Shown here piece by piece: positions 8,543-17,799 of a stretch of 64,000 bases of DNA. The stretch lies in the NCBI GenBank assembly GCA_945883845.1, contig CAMCYI010000011.1, forward strand, positions 62,001-126,000, in the 5' to 3' direction. Each line of letters starts with the position of its first letter. Within the stretch, counting starts at the first letter, position 1. The notes under the pieces were generated by a model. It was given only the letters and a program-made list of their open reading frames with translations, made no database searches and was not told the origin of the DNA. The position numbers and the translations under genes are program-made. Source of the DNA: Bacteriovorax stolpii. Its GTDB lineage: Bacteria; Bdellovibrionota; Bacteriovoracia; Bacteriovoracales; Bacteriovoracaceae.

Positions 8543-8562
8543 AAGGGCCCACGTGGACCCTT
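8543..8562 (+). terminator. Weak hairpin terminator
   Basis: AAGGGCCCA pairs with TGGACCCTT with one mismatch. The T-run after it is broken (TTATGAATTT). It lies between the convergent amidase and lipoprotein genes. Confidence 0.5.
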
Positions 8563-8587
8563 ATGAATTTGAAAAAATCTTAAAAAA

Positions 8588-9124
8588 TTAATTACAGAGA
8601 CTGAATTGATTCCCGCGTGATGTACCACCATCAAGGTAGCGGAAGAGAGCAAGGGATCCATCAGAGAACTGAAGGTTAGCTGCATACATTGTTTTGAAAC
8701 GACATCTTGTAGCAACACCGAGGGAAACGTTTTGAGGAGCACCCGCTGGGGATCCTGAACGCTGACAAAGATATCCGATGAAAGTCGCAGTATTTGAACC
8801 ACGGCCTACAACCATACCAACGTCACCATATGAAGTTACGCCTACAAAGATGTCACGGCTCTGAACGATATAGGGAAGAGTGACTGATTGCTGATACTGC
8901 ATGCGGCTTGGTGATCCGCTGATACATGGGTTCTGCTCAATGACAGTTCTGATTGAGGCGCCGTTGTATTGATAGTCATCAGTGTTGAGCATATCAACGT
9001 TGCTACAGTTGTAGTTGTTCGCACAATTGTTGCGATTGCTTTGTCCTGACTTGTTATCTTTCCCGCAGGCGGCTAATAGCACCAGCATGAGAGAAGCTAG
9101 AATAAGTTGACTGGCCAATTTCAT
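8588..9124 (-). CDS. Small lipoprotein of unknown function
   Basis: The frame is open upstream, but ATG 9124 is preceded by GAAGGGAG at the right distance and begins a lipoprotein signal (MKLASQLILASLMLVLLAAC). This gives 178 residues. The lipobox is LAAC and Gly at +2 argues for outer-membrane sorting under Lol rules. The mature part is Asn/Ser/Gly-rich with about four more Cys residues that may form disulfides. No known domain is recognised. It is convergent with the amidase. Confidence 0.8.
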   Translation of the reverse strand: MKLASQLILASLMLVLLAACGKDNKSGQSNRNNCANNYNCSNVDMLNTDDYQYNGASIRTVIEQNPCISGSPSRMQYQQSVTLPYIVQSRDIFVGVTSYGDVGMVVGRGSNTATFIGYLCQRSGSPAGAPQNVSLGVATRCRFKTMYAANLQFSDGSLALFRYLDGGTSRGNQFSLCN

Positions 9125-9285
9125 AAAGACTCCCTTCGTCTTACACGATTCTTGTTTGTTATCGGTCAGGATGGTGTCCAAACTTTAGTGAAAAGTTTTA
9201 TCGGAGGCAAAAGGTCAGCATTAATTTGCCTGATGTGATTAAAAAATGCCTAGTATTAGGTATTTAGAAAATCTATCGTATCATC

Positions 9286-10245
9286 ATGGGTATGTTAAAA
9301 AAATTCCAAGCAAGTCTAAATACCACTTATCAGCAGCTATTTAAGCGCGACGAAACCAAGTTCATGGTGTGGGTTGGTCTTAAAGTTTCAGGTATATCCT
9401 TTATCATTACTTGCTTTGTATATTTTTTCCTCTTCGAAGTCATGCGCGTGAATCTGGCTTTTTTTAAGGCACATGGATTTCCTAATCTCGAAGATGGTGG
9501 TGACGTATTTTTTGATTACATCGCAAGCGGTGCTGTTGATAACCTGCCGATTATTTTCGCGTTTCACATTTCACTGTTTTTCATAGGTGTTTATGTCGGA
9601 TGGATCATTCTCCGTCCGTTCAGAGTGATGGGCGATTACGCTGAAGGCATCATTGAAAATCCGCATGCCGTTTATAAAGTCGATGAATTCAGTACCTATA
9701 AGTTGTTCACAAGATTTTCAGAATTCTTTTTTGAATATCTTCGGGAGAGTCGGAAGAAAGGCGAGCTTGTTCCTAACATTATACCACCGCAGTACTCTCG
9801 CATTCACCAGCCGGTTCTCGATAAAGTTTTTATGCTTCACTTTGGACTTCTACTCACGATTATTTCTATCGCAAGTTGTGTGTTCATCACTGAGAACACG
9901 GAGTTAGTTTTTCAGAAGATGATCGAACTCGCTTCCAAAACTCTAAATAACCCAAAGGCCGTCCGCCTCTATTTTCAGGATCAGTTGTTTCTCTTGAACG
10001 ATCTCGTGTGGCTGACAGTTATCTTTATTACAGCCGGATACATGGCCCTTGGTTTCCATCTCTATAATAAAGTCTCCGGCGCTGCATTCGGCATTTTCTC
10101 GACGATGAGGGCCTTCATGAAGGGCAACTACTTCAATCGGGTACATCTGGTAGGCTATACCTACCTGCGTGAACACACCAGAAAGCTCAACAAATACCTC
10201 GATTACATGGAGAATAATTATTCTAAAACGAAGTCCAAAGGTTGA
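9286..10245 (+). CDS. Four-helix inner-membrane protein of unknown function
   Basis: This protein has 319 residues. Four hydrophobic helices are visible at about 26-48, 86-108, 183-205 and 236-262, arranged as two pairs separated by a ~75-residue cytoplasmic-looking segment (VDEFSTYKLFTRFSEFFFEYLRESRKKGE). The C-terminus is basic. No HAMP consensus, kinase or transporter motif is seen. An in-frame ATG at 9292 (third codon) is an alternative start. It lies just upstream of the DsbA-like lipoprotein gene, spaced by 70 bases, and may be cotranscribed with it. Confidence 0.8.
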   Translation: MGMLKKFQASLNTTYQQLFKRDETKFMVWVGLKVSGISFIITCFVYFFLFEVMRVNLAFFKAHGFPNLEDGGDVFFDYIASGAVDNLPIIFAFHISLFFIGVYVGWIILRPFRVMGDYAEGIIENPHAVYKVDEFSTYKLFTRFSEFFFEYLRESRKKGELVPNIIPPQYSRIHQPVLDKVFMLHFGLLLTIISIASCVFITENTELVFQKMIELASKTLNNPKAVRLYFQDQLFLLNDLVWLTVIFITAGYMALGFHLYNKVSGAAFGIFSTMRAFMKGNYFNRVHLVGYTYLREHTRKLNKYLDYMENNYSKTKSKG

Positions 10246-10315
10246 AATCCGCGGCCCCTTTCATTACCATAGACATTATTAATTAAGCCCCATAACAAGA
10301 TAGAAAAGGATTCTC

Positions 10316-11095
10316 ATGAAAAGAATGATTCTGGCGGTACTCGCCCTGACTCTTTCATTAACTGCCTGTACATCAAAAGATGAACTCAAGAAATTGCTCA
10401 AAGAAAATCCTGATATCATGACGGATGCTATTAAAGCGAACCCTTCGAAATTCATTGATGCTCTCAATGAAGCTGTAAAAATTGCTCAGCAAGACGAAGG
10501 TAAGAAACGTGAAGAAGGCGAGAAGAAAGCCCTCGAAGAAAGTTTCAACAACCCGGTTCAGGCTGATCTCAATGGTTACACTTTCCGCGGTCCTGCTGAT
10601 GCTCAACTTACTCTCGTTGAATATTCAGATTTCGAATGTCCATTCTGTTCACGCGGTTTCAACACTGTGATGGAACTCATGAACAAGTACAAAGGGAAGA
10701 TCCGTTTCGCTTACAAACACCTTCCACTTTCTTTCCACCCACAAGCAATGCCAGCTGCTCAGTACTACGAAGCCATTCGTCTTCAGTCACCTGAGAAAGC
10801 TTGGGAGTTCCACGACAGAATCTACAAAGATCAGCGTAAACTCCAGAACGGCGAATCGTTCCTCAAGTCTCTCGCTAAAGAACTCAAAGTTGACATGAAT
10901 AAACTTGCTACCGATGTTAAGTCTCCAGCTGTTCAGTCTAGAATTGATGCTGATATGGCAGAGGCTGCGAAGTACGGGTTTCAGGGAACTCCAGGGTTTC
11001 TTCTTAACGGCGTGCCGGTGAAAGGCGCTTACCCGACATCTCACTTTGATGGGATTATTGAAGAGCTCAAAAAACGCGGAAAAGTTACTCTTTAA
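10316..11095 (+). CDS. DsbA/DsbG-family thioredoxin-fold lipoprotein
   Basis: This is a 259-residue protein with lipobox LTAC (MKRMILAVLALTLSLTAC), then a charged helical segment (about 22-75) and a thioredoxin fold of the DsbA type. The active site is C108-P-F-C111 and the cis-proline is P226 in QGTPGF. Family members oxidise, reduce or isomerise disulfides in the periplasm, or act as peroxide-linked reductases. Several Cys-rich secreted products in this window could be substrates; that link is inference. The ribosome-binding site AAAGGA is well placed. A strong terminator follows. Confidence 0.9.
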   Translation: MKRMILAVLALTLSLTACTSKDELKKLLKENPDIMTDAIKANPSKFIDALNEAVKIAQQDEGKKREEGEKKALEESFNNPVQADLNGYTFRGPADAQLTLVEYSDFECPFCSRGFNTVMELMNKYKGKIRFAYKHLPLSFHPQAMPAAQYYEAIRLQSPEKAWEFHDRIYKDQRKLQNGESFLKSLAKELKVDMNKLATDVKSPAVQSRIDADMAEAAKYGFQGTPGFLLNGVPVKGAYPTSHFDGIIEELKKRGKVTL

Positions 11096-11106
11096 GTTTT
11101 TTCAGG

Positions 11107-11134
11107 AGCCCCTCTTCGGAGGGGCTTTTTTTTT
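11107..11134 (+). terminator. Rho-independent terminator after the DsbA-like gene
   Basis: AGCCCCTC (11107-11114) pairs with GAGGGGCT (11119-11126) around a TTCG tetraloop and is followed by nine T. It is a textbook structure. Confidence 0.93.
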
Positions 11135-11511
11135 GTTTAATAAGAGAAAACCTAAAACAGAAAACAACAAAACAATAAATTGTGTACATTCGCTCTCGTT
11201 GATTTTTTTCTTTCTGCCTTTCCCGTCCCTCAAGCGACAACCTGAAAAAAACGAAGTTTTTTTCAGGTTTCACAACGAAAGAGGGGAAGGGAAAATAAGG
11301 AGAATATATAGAGGCGGGGAGTTTGCGGTTTGTTTTGGTTTGTTTTATTGCTGAACACCCTTCACTTCATCTTGAAAACTCTATTCCTCAAACTTAATCA
11401 CTTTAAAGCCGGACAATTTGGCCCCACTACCGGCAAATATTTCCCCCCGTCATCTCACCAACACACAAAACCTGGTTTCAGGCAAAATCTACCCACAAGC
11501 TTGAGGCAACC
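11135..11511. other. Non-coding stretch upstream of the flagellar operon
   Basis: About 380 bases lie between the terminator and the fliL promoter. Open frames across it have no ribosome-binding site and low-complexity products. It is A/T and homopolymer rich. The only clear structure is the inverted repeat at 11239-11269. I see no RNA gene. Confidence 0.6.
11239..11269. promoter_or_regulatory. Perfect 14-bp inverted repeat in intergenic DNA
   Basis: AACCTGAAAAAAAC (11239-11252) is separated by GAA from its exact reverse complement (11256-11269). The stem is A/T-rich with no T-run after it, so it is not a typical terminator. It could be an operator or an RNA hairpin. Confidence 0.45.
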
Positions 11512-11540
11512 TTGATAAATGTGCCTACTAAAGTTATAAT
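11512..11540 (+). promoter_or_regulatory. Sigma-70-type promoter of the fliL operon
   Basis: TTGATA (11512-11517) is spaced exactly 17 bases from a perfect TATAAT (11535-11540). Transcription would start near 11547, about 40 bases before the fliL ATG. It is the best promoter match I found and implies that the operon can be read by the housekeeping sigma factor. Confidence 0.75.
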
Positions 11541-11585
11541 TTTGACAGGAACCCCAGGAAGGGGATTTTAGCTTAAAAGGTTCAA

Positions 11586-12143
11586 ATGGCCGAAGACATC
11601 AAACCAGGAACGGTTGCCTCCAAACCAGCGCTCGGCGGGAGTGGTAATAGCCCATTTCTTACACTCCTTATGGTTGTGAACATCGTTGCGATGGGCACAG
11701 TTGCTTTCTTTCAATACAAGTTCATGGACATGGAATCAAAGCGTCCTGATCTTACTCAACTCTTAAAAGAACAAAATTCCCCGTCAGGTGCTTCAGATGA
11801 AGCGACTGGTGAGCAGAAGCCTGTTGAAGTTGTGAAGAAAGAAAATCTTCTTCCACTCGATAGTTTCACAGCAAACCTTGCACAAGGTGATGGTCCACGT
11901 CGTTATGTGCGTCTCGATGCTGTCCTGAAGATGAGTGAAGAAGCGAAAGCACCTGAGTTCGAAGCAAGAAAGCCGCAGATTCGTGATGCTATCATCAGCA
12001 TACTGAATACAAAGCGCGCAGAAGACCTTCTTAAGAAAGAAGGGAAAAGTTTTTTGAAAGAAGAGATTAAGTCCTCTATCAATTCATTTTTGGTAGATGG
12101 AAGTGTGGAAGATATTTACTACATTAGCTTCCAAATCAACTAG
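11586..12143 (+). CDS. fliL: Flagellar basal body-associated protein FliL
   Basis: FliL surrounds the stator units of the flagellar motor. This has 185 residues: a short cytoplasmic tail, one membrane helix (about 21-43, SPFLTLLMVVNIVAMGTVAFFQY), a linker and the periplasmic FliL domain (about 90-185: RRYVRLDAVLKM, IRDAIISILNTKRAEDL, DIYYISFQIN). Position directly before fliM supports the call. A GGTTCAA sequence just before the start leaves the ribosome-binding site weak. Confidence 0.92.
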   Translation: MAEDIKPGTVASKPALGGSGNSPFLTLLMVVNIVAMGTVAFFQYKFMDMESKRPDLTQLLKEQNSPSGASDEATGEQKPVEVVKKENLLPLDSFTANLAQGDGPRRYVRLDAVLKMSEEAKAPEFEARKPQIRDAIISILNTKRAEDLLKKEGKSFLKEEIKSSINSFLVDGSVEDIYYISFQIN

Positions 12144-12200
12144 TCGGCAGGATGCTGACAGTTAGGCGTGAAAACGCCGCAGTCCCAGGAGGGGAAAGTT

Positions 12201-13211
12201 ATGGCCCAAGTACTGAGCCAAGACGAAGTAGACGCCCTATTAAACGCTGTCAATGATGATGACACATCAGCTGGTGGCGCTTCTTCAGGTGGTGGTGGCG
12301 ACTCGGATGATTTCAATGAGGTGGAAGGCACCGATGCGAACATCCAGACGTACGATCTCACGAACCAGGACAGGGTTATCCGCGGGCGAATGCCCATTCT
12401 CGAAATCATTTATGAGCGCTTTATACGCCAGTTCCGCGTATCGCTCTCAAACTCACTCCGTAAGATCTCTACGATCTCCATGATCTCTACCGATCTTTTG
12501 AAGTTCGGAGAGTTCGTGAATACGCTCCCGATTCCTTCTTGCATGTGTATCATGCGCTTCAATGAACTCCGTGGTCCTGCTCTGATCGTGTTTGAATCAA
12601 AACTCGCTTACGCGATTATCGATTCTTATTTCGGTGGAACAGATCGTCCGTTCACAAAGATTGAAGGAAAAGAATTTACATCAATTGAGCTTTCATTCAT
12701 GAGACGTGTGATGGACATGGCCATCAACGATCTTGAAGAAGCATGGGCACCGGTTCACAGAATCGACGCTCAATATACCCGAACTGAGATTAACCCTCAG
12801 TTCGTGGGTGTGGTGCCACCGTCAGACGTCATTATCACGACGACTTTCGAAGTAGAGTTTGAATCTGCTTCGGGAACGATCATGGTAGTGATTCCTTACT
12901 CAACGATTGAACCGATTAAGCAAAAACTTTCTTCAAGCTTCCAGGCCGACAACGATGTTGTCGACACAATCTGGATGCGTTCAATGCAGGAGCATGTTCA
13001 GGGTGCTGAAGCGACTGCCATTGTTAAACTTGGTGAGACTGATATGAACATCGGCGATCTGATCTCTCTGCAGGTAGGGGATGTTATTCCTTTGTCTCAG
13101 GAAGTATCGGGCGAGCTGGATCTTGAAATTGAAGATTCAAAAAAAATGAAATGTCTGATTGGTGTGTACAAAGGCAACCGTGCCGTGCAGATCACACGCA
13201 GAATCACATAA
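12201..13211 (+). CDS. fliM: Flagellar motor switch protein FliM
   Basis: FliM forms the C-ring with FliG and FliN and binds CheY-P to reverse the motor. The frame is open from 12168, but ATG 12201 has an AGGAGGGG site upstream and gives the usual N-terminus ([17 protein letters not shown]). This gives 336 residues. A Gly/Ser/Asp-rich linker follows, then the CheC-like middle domain ([19 protein letters not shown], with [10 protein letters not shown]) and a C-terminal SpoA domain (about 255-330). FliN follows 13 bases downstream. Confidence 0.96.
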   Translation: MAQVLSQDEVDALLNAVNDDDTSAGGASSGGGGDSDDFNEVEGTDANIQTYDLTNQDRVIRGRMPILEIIYERFIRQFRVSLSNSLRKISTISMISTDLLKFGEFVNTLPIPSCMCIMRFNELRGPALIVFESKLAYAIIDSYFGGTDRPFTKIEGKEFTSIELSFMRRVMDMAINDLEEAWAPVHRIDAQYTRTEINPQFVGVVPPSDVIITTTFEVEFESASGTIMVVIPYSTIEPIKQKLSSSFQADNDVVDTIWMRSMQEHVQGAEATAIVKLGETDMNIGDLISLQVGDVIPLSQEVSGELDLEIEDSKKMKCLIGVYKGNRAVQITRRIT

Positions 13212-13224
13212 AAAGGAAAATACA

Positions 13225-13581
13225 ATGGCGTCACCAGAGATGAGCGACAACAACAAAGATGCTATCCGGGAACTTGCTGACCAGATCAAGGCCGGTGATG
13301 ATGCCCTTAATAAACTCAAGGTTCAGAACCTGGATTTTATTCTCGATATTCCGCTCAAAGTAAGTGTTGAGCTTGGACGCGCGAAAGTGATCATTAAAGA
13401 TCTTCTTCAGCTCGGACAAGGTTCTGTACTTGAACTTGATAAGCTCGCCGGTGAACCACTTGAGGTTCTTGTGAATGGCAAGCTCGTTGCAAGAGGCGAG
13501 GTGGTGGTGGTGAACGAAAAATTCGGGATCCGTCTCACAGATATTATCAGCCCGTTGGAACGTATTGAATCTTTGAAATAG
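13225..13581 (+). CDS. fliN: Flagellar motor switch protein FliN
   Basis: FliN is the most basal C-ring protein. ATG 13225 is preceded by AAAAGGAAA and starts [10 protein letters not shown], giving 118 residues; the longer frame would run back into fliM. The SpoA domain is at about 38-115 ([55 protein letters not shown]). The length is typical. It completes the FliM/FliN set next to the export genes. Confidence 0.95.
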   Translation: MASPEMSDNNKDAIRELADQIKAGDDALNKLKVQNLDFILDIPLKVSVELGRAKVIIKDLLQLGQGSVLELDKLAGEPLEVLVNGKLVARGEVVVVNEKFGIRLTDIISPLERIESLK

Positions 13582-13628
13582 TTATCTGTTGATTTGATCT
13601 TTTAACGAAAACCAGGAAGGAACTCGTT

Positions 13629-14846
13629 ATGAACAGGAAGTTCGCACCATTATTCACCGGCCTCCTTTTGTCCCTGAGTGCATACTCCGGTGTCAAAGTG
13701 ACGTCTGTAGATCTTACGACTAACGGGGCCACTGGTTCAGTGAATATCTCGCTGGATGGAAGATCTCAGGAACTTCCCGATCTTCGTGTTTACGGTAACA
13801 CAATCGAGATCACTCTCGGTCAGGCGTCACCCTTCAACGGATTCTCGAAGATTGTTCGTGGTGCTGTCCTCACAGCAAACGCGCTTAATGGCAAAGCATA
13901 TATTAAAGCCGTTCTCCCTTATGCCATTAATGCAGATTCAGTAAATCTCTCGTGGAAAAATAACGGAATTGAAGTTGCTTTCCCTCGCGGTGGTGCACGT
14001 AGTGCAGCTGCAGCGATCGCTCCGGCCTCTGCCATGGAAACAGCTCCGGTTATTGCTGCTAAGTCAGAGGCAGTCGCAATGAAAGTCACAACTGTTTCTA
14101 ACACGACTAAAACTGAAATCAGCAAAGCCGGCGACAAGGTTGAAACAAAAACTCAGACAAAAATTTCAAAAGAATTGCTTAATGAGGATTACCTCAACAA
14201 GCTGATGAAAGAAAATTCAGCGAAAAAAGAAACTCCGGCCGCTGCTCCTCAACACAAAGATGAAGTCCGCATTCAGCAAGCCGCTGCAGCTCCTTCAAAA
14301 CCAGTAGTTCCGGGCAGCAAAGTCACTGGCAACTTTTCATTCGCTGGTTATGCCGTCAAGTTCACTGTGTTTCTTGCTCTTGTACTTGGTCTCTTTTACG
14401 GGATCGTTCATGTTCTTAAGAAAGGCGTATTCAAGAGAGGGAAGCTCGGTTTCCTGAATAACGACAAGATGATCGAAGTTCTCTCGACAACATACATCGC
14501 GCCGAAAAAATCTCTCATGGTTGTTCGCGCTCACAAACAACTTTTCCTCGTCTCGAACTCTGAAACCGGTCTCCAGTTTCTCTCAGAAATGAAGGACACT
14601 TCCGGCATCATCAAAGAAAGTGAGAAGTTCATCACGGGTGCAAATTTTGATACCAATCTGAACTTTATGGCAAACGCGACAGGGGACGATGAACCCTCAG
14701 TCAAAATCAAAGAAAACATCATGGAATCTACTCCCGTGGAAGAGCCAAAGGGTCTCGCTAAATTGGCGGTCGCCCAGGATATCGTTAAATTTTCTGATGA
14801 GCTCAAAAAGAAAGCGAAGAAACTTCGCCCTATTGAGTTCAATTAG
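13629..14846 (+). CDS. fliO: FliO-type flagellar export protein with N-terminal AMIN-like domain
   Basis: FliO helps assemble the FliP/Q/R export core. At 405 residues this is about three times the usual length. A signal peptide (FTGLLLSLSAYS) is followed by an AMIN-like beta domain (about 22-118: GATGSVNISLDGRSQELPDL, VYGNTIEITLG), a long Ala/Lys/Thr linker, then a membrane helix (about 239-258) and the FliO cytoplasmic domain (MIEVLSTTYIAPKKSLMVV, HKQLFLVSN). AMIN domains in other proteins target the envelope or bind peptidoglycan. The position between fliN and fliP fixes the identity. A pair of hydrophobic segments predicts the N-terminal domain in the periplasm. Confidence 0.88.
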   Translation: MNRKFAPLFTGLLLSLSAYSGVKVTSVDLTTNGATGSVNISLDGRSQELPDLRVYGNTIEITLGQASPFNGFSKIVRGAVLTANALNGKAYIKAVLPYAINADSVNLSWKNNGIEVAFPRGGARSAAAAIAPASAMETAPVIAAKSEAVAMKVTTVSNTTKTEISKAGDKVETKTQTKISKELLNEDYLNKLMKENSAKKETPAAAPQHKDEVRIQQAAAAPSKPVVPGSKVTGNFSFAGYAVKFTVFLALVLGLFYGIVHVLKKGVFKRGKLGFLNNDKMIEVLSTTYIAPKKSLMVVRAHKQLFLVSNSETGLQFLSEMKDTSGIIKESEKFITGANFDTNLNFMANATGDDEPSVKIKENIMESTPVEEPKGLAKLAVAQDIVKFSDELKKKAKKLRPIEFN

Positions 14847-14858
14847 TTTTAGGAAGCC

Positions 14859-15602
14859 ATGAATTTAAAGAGATTTTTTTTACCTCTGATCGTATTCCTG
14901 GCTTCGTCAGCTGCCGTCGCGCAAACCGCAACTAACCTTCCGGGTGTCGCCGTCAATTTCGGGCAGGGGACAAACCTTGTTGATACTCTCGAAGTACTCC
15001 TTCTTTTCACCGTACTCACACTTGCTCCTGCGATTATCATTCTCTGCACATCGTTCACACGCATTGTTGTGGTTTTATCTTTCATGCGACAGGCCCTTGG
15101 TACGCAGAACATGCCCCCCAACCAGTTACTTATCGGTTTCGCTTTGTTTCTCTCTATCTTTGTCATGATGCCGACGGGAACTTCAATCTGGGAAAATACA
15201 ATTAAGCCCTATCAGGCAAAACAGATCGATGCCATGCAGGCCCTGAAAGGTCTTGAGACGGACCTTCGCGCATTCATGGAAAAACATGTACGCAAAAATG
15301 ACATTGGATTATTTTACGATGTCACAAATGCTGCTGCCCCCGCTGATATCAAGGCCGTTCCGACTCATTATCTGATTCCTGCCTTCATTATCTCCGAGCT
15401 AAAAACAGCATTTCAGATCGGTTTTCTCCTCTACATTCCGTTTATCGTTCTCGATATGGTAGTTGCATCCGTTCTTATGGCCATGGGTATGATGATGCTT
15501 CCTCCTATGCTTGTTTCAATGCCTTTCAAATTACTGCTATTCGTTCTCGTGGATGGATGGCAATTGGTGACCGGAGCGATCCTTCGTTCCTTTAACACCT
15601 AA
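14859..15602 (+). CDS. fliP: Flagellar export apparatus protein FliP
   Basis: FliP is the main subunit of the FliP5-Q4-R1 export gate. This has 247 residues with a cleavable signal peptide (MNLKRFFLPLIVFLASSAAVAQ), as in other FliP proteins. Family blocks are visible: FTVLTLAPAIIILCTSFTRI, VVLSFMRQALGTQNMPPNQ, YLIPAFIISELKTAFQIGF and LVDGWQLVTGAI. Start ATG 14859 follows an AGGAAGCC ribosome-binding site. FliQ starts 10 bases downstream. Confidence 0.97.
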   Translation: MNLKRFFLPLIVFLASSAAVAQTATNLPGVAVNFGQGTNLVDTLEVLLLFTVLTLAPAIIILCTSFTRIVVVLSFMRQALGTQNMPPNQLLIGFALFLSIFVMMPTGTSIWENTIKPYQAKQIDAMQALKGLETDLRAFMEKHVRKNDIGLFYDVTNAAAPADIKAVPTHYLIPAFIISELKTAFQIGFLLYIPFIVLDMVVASVLMAMGMMMLPPMLVSMPFKLLLFVLVDGWQLVTGAILRSFNT

Positions 15603-15612
15603 GGATTGATGT

Positions 15613-15885
15613 ATGGAAAATGAATTTGCCATTGAAGTTGTGAACCAGGCGATGAAGGTCACACTTATGCTCGCAGCACCTATGCTCCTCGGGGCACTGG
15701 TTGTCGGTGTGCTTGTCTCGATTTTCCAGGCCGTTACTCAGATCAACGAACAAACTCTTTCATTCATACCGAAAATTCTTGTGATCATCGCGACTCTTGT
15801 TATCTTCAGTCCGTGGATGATGGAGACGATGGTCTCTTACACTCAGGATTTGTTCACAAGTATTCCGGAATTGATCAGGCGTTAA
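15613..15885 (+). CDS. fliQ: Flagellar export apparatus protein FliQ
   Basis: This has 90 residues with two membrane helices (about 14-38 and 52-74) and the family pattern MLAAPMLLGALVVGVLVSIF and VTQINEQTLSFIPKI. FliQ forms four copies around the export gate. Its stop is directly followed by the fliR ATG, so the genes are translationally coupled. Confidence 0.96.
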   Translation: MENEFAIEVVNQAMKVTLMLAAPMLLGALVVGVLVSIFQAVTQINEQTLSFIPKILVIIATLVIFSPWMMETMVSYTQDLFTSIPELIRR

Positions 15886-16665
15886 ATGAACGTTACTCTT
15901 GCTGATCAAACGGTCTTCTTGGCCTTCTGGCTGAGCTTTTCCCGCTGGACCGCGGCCCTATATCAGTTACCACTCCTGGATAACCAGTCTGTTCCAATGG
16001 TTGTGAAAATTCTTACGAGTTTTCTGATCTCTTATGCGTTTTTCCCGCACGTACAGGGCACGCTTGTTGCAGAAATCAATGCTGTGGGAGTGGAGAATAT
16101 CTGGCTCTTGATGATGTTCCACACCTGCACTGGCCTAATTATTGGATTTTTGGTGAAAATTATTATGAGTTTATTCGTCGCTACCGGTAGCATTCTGACC
16201 CAGCAAATCGGATTTGCCAGTGTCAGTTATTTTGACCCCACTCAGGGCCAGCAAGTGGGTCCTTTTGAGCGAATTATCGAATGGACGATGCTTATTCTCA
16301 TTCTTTCCTCGGGAGCTCTCGTCCCGATGTTCAAGGGGATCTACAATTCGTTCTTTTCTGTTAATTTCTTAAACGCGGACAAAATGCTCAAAACCCCGGA
16401 GTATTTCGTGTTATTCTTTAAGTCGTCATTCAGTGCTTCTATCCTGCTTGCAGGACCACTGATTTTCGCCAATTTACTCATCAATTTAGTGATGGGAATT
16501 GTTGGTCGGACGGTTCCTCAGCTCAACGTGATGATGGTGAGTTTTGTAGTGAACATCGGTTTGGGAATGCTCCTCTTCTTAGGAATAGCAGAGGAGTTTT
16601 TTCAGGTGAGTTACGATTTGTACATCGAGAAACTTGGAGATTGGTTTCAGTTCCTTTCACCTTAG
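15886..16665 (+). CDS. fliR: Flagellar export apparatus protein FliR
   Basis: This is a 259-residue polytopic membrane protein of normal FliR length. It starts with ATG at the base after the fliQ stop. Characteristic features include several hydrophobic helices, GFLVKIIMSLFVATGSILTQ, the segment QIGFASVSYFDPTQGQQVG and VGRTVPQLNVMMVSF. FliR caps the FliP/Q assembly and contacts FlhB, whose gene follows. Confidence 0.96.
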   Translation: MNVTLADQTVFLAFWLSFSRWTAALYQLPLLDNQSVPMVVKILTSFLISYAFFPHVQGTLVAEINAVGVENIWLLMMFHTCTGLIIGFLVKIIMSLFVATGSILTQQIGFASVSYFDPTQGQQVGPFERIIEWTMLILILSSGALVPMFKGIYNSFFSVNFLNADKMLKTPEYFVLFFKSSFSASILLAGPLIFANLLINLVMGIVGRTVPQLNVMMVSFVVNIGLGMLLFLGIAEEFFQVSYDLYIEKLGDWFQFLSP

Positions 16666-16682
16666 CGTAGGAGTTAGCCAGG

Positions 16683-17759
16683 ATGGCCGACGAGAACGAC
16701 GACGAAAAAACCGAAGAACCTTCGTCCTACCGGATAGATGAGGCACGTAAAAAAGGGGATGTTGCATCCTCGAAAGAACTTACGTCTGTCCTGCTTCTTA
16801 CCGGGTCACTTCTCACCATCGTTTTCTGTGGTGTTTTTGTCTATGAAGAATTTACTGCGTACATCGACTGGATCTACCGCCTCGACTTCCAGAAAGTTTA
16901 TACCAAAGAACAGTTTGCTGACGTGATTTCTCATACAGCATGGGTGCTGGTGAAATGCGTGGCCCCGTCTTTTGGTGCCTCACTTTCTCTCGGAGTTCTT
17001 TCCAACTTCGCACAGATAGGATTTTTATATTCTCCGGAAATTCTGACCGCAGACATTGAGAGATTGAATCCTCTCAAAGGCTTCTCACGATTGTTTTCTA
17101 AGAAGGCCCTGAGTGAAGCCGTGAAAGGTGTCTTTAAATTCACAGTGGTTATCTCCATCACGTACAACGTGATGAAGAATAATGTTGGCTCATTCCTTGG
17201 ATTCCTTCACGCAGACGCCGGTCAAAGTATCGCTTTCGGGAAATACCTGATGGTGAAACTTGGATTTTCTATCCTGCTAGGCCTCGGGATCATCGCTCTT
17301 ATGGATTTCGCCTGGGAGAAATGGCAGTACCGTAAGAAAATGATGATGAGTAAGCAGGAAGCGAAGGAAGAGGCGAAAGAGAAAGACGGTAACCCTGAAA
17401 TCAAAAACCGTATCCGACAAATTCAGAGGCAAATGGCCCAGAAACGGATGATGAACGATGTGAAGAAGGCAGATGTAATTGTTACCAATCCAACCCATAT
17501 CAGTGTAGCATTGAAGTATGATGGAGACATGATGGTGGCACCTTCAGTGCTGGCCAAGGGCGCAGATCACATGGCCCTGAAGATCCGGGAAATCGCGAAA
17601 GAACACGATATCCCGATCGTTGAAAACATCATGCTTGCCCGAACTCTCTACAAGACAGTGAAGGTTGGCCACGGAGTTCCCCGCACTCTCTACAAAGCGG
17701 TGGCTGAAATTCTTGCTTTCGTTTACAAGTTGAGACGGAAGAAGAAAGCGATCAGTTAG
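16683..17759 (+). CDS. flhB: Flagellar export switch protein FlhB
   Basis: FlhB switches substrate specificity of flagellar export from rod/hook to filament proteins by self-cleavage. This has 358 residues with four membrane helices (about 30-210) and a cytoplasmic domain. The cleavage motif N269-P-T-H272 is intact (VIVTNPTHISVALKYD) and sits at the same residue number as in Salmonella FlhB. The C-terminus ends in basic residues. An AGGAGTTAGCCAGG sequence precedes the ATG. Confidence 0.97.
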   Translation: MADENDDEKTEEPSSYRIDEARKKGDVASSKELTSVLLLTGSLLTIVFCGVFVYEEFTAYIDWIYRLDFQKVYTKEQFADVISHTAWVLVKCVAPSFGASLSLGVLSNFAQIGFLYSPEILTADIERLNPLKGFSRLFSKKALSEAVKGVFKFTVVISITYNVMKNNVGSFLGFLHADAGQSIAFGKYLMVKLGFSILLGLGIIALMDFAWEKWQYRKKMMMSKQEAKEEAKEKDGNPEIKNRIRQIQRQMAQKRMMNDVKKADVIVTNPTHISVALKYDGDMMVAPSVLAKGADHMALKIREIAKEHDIPIVENIMLARTLYKTVKVGHGVPRTLYKAVAEILAFVYKLRRKKKAIS

Positions 17760-17799
17760 GAAATTTCGAATTGCTCAGGATGAGCAGGAGAGATAAACC

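Noticed and set aside
11046..11354. 102-residue plus-strand frame overlapping the DsbA-like gene end and the terminator
   Set aside because: It runs through a strong terminator, is low complexity, and has no start signal.
11529..11536. TAAAGTT resembling a sigma-28 -35 element before fliL
   Set aside because: No GCCGATAA-like -10 occurs at the required distance; the sigma-70 match overlapping it is far better.
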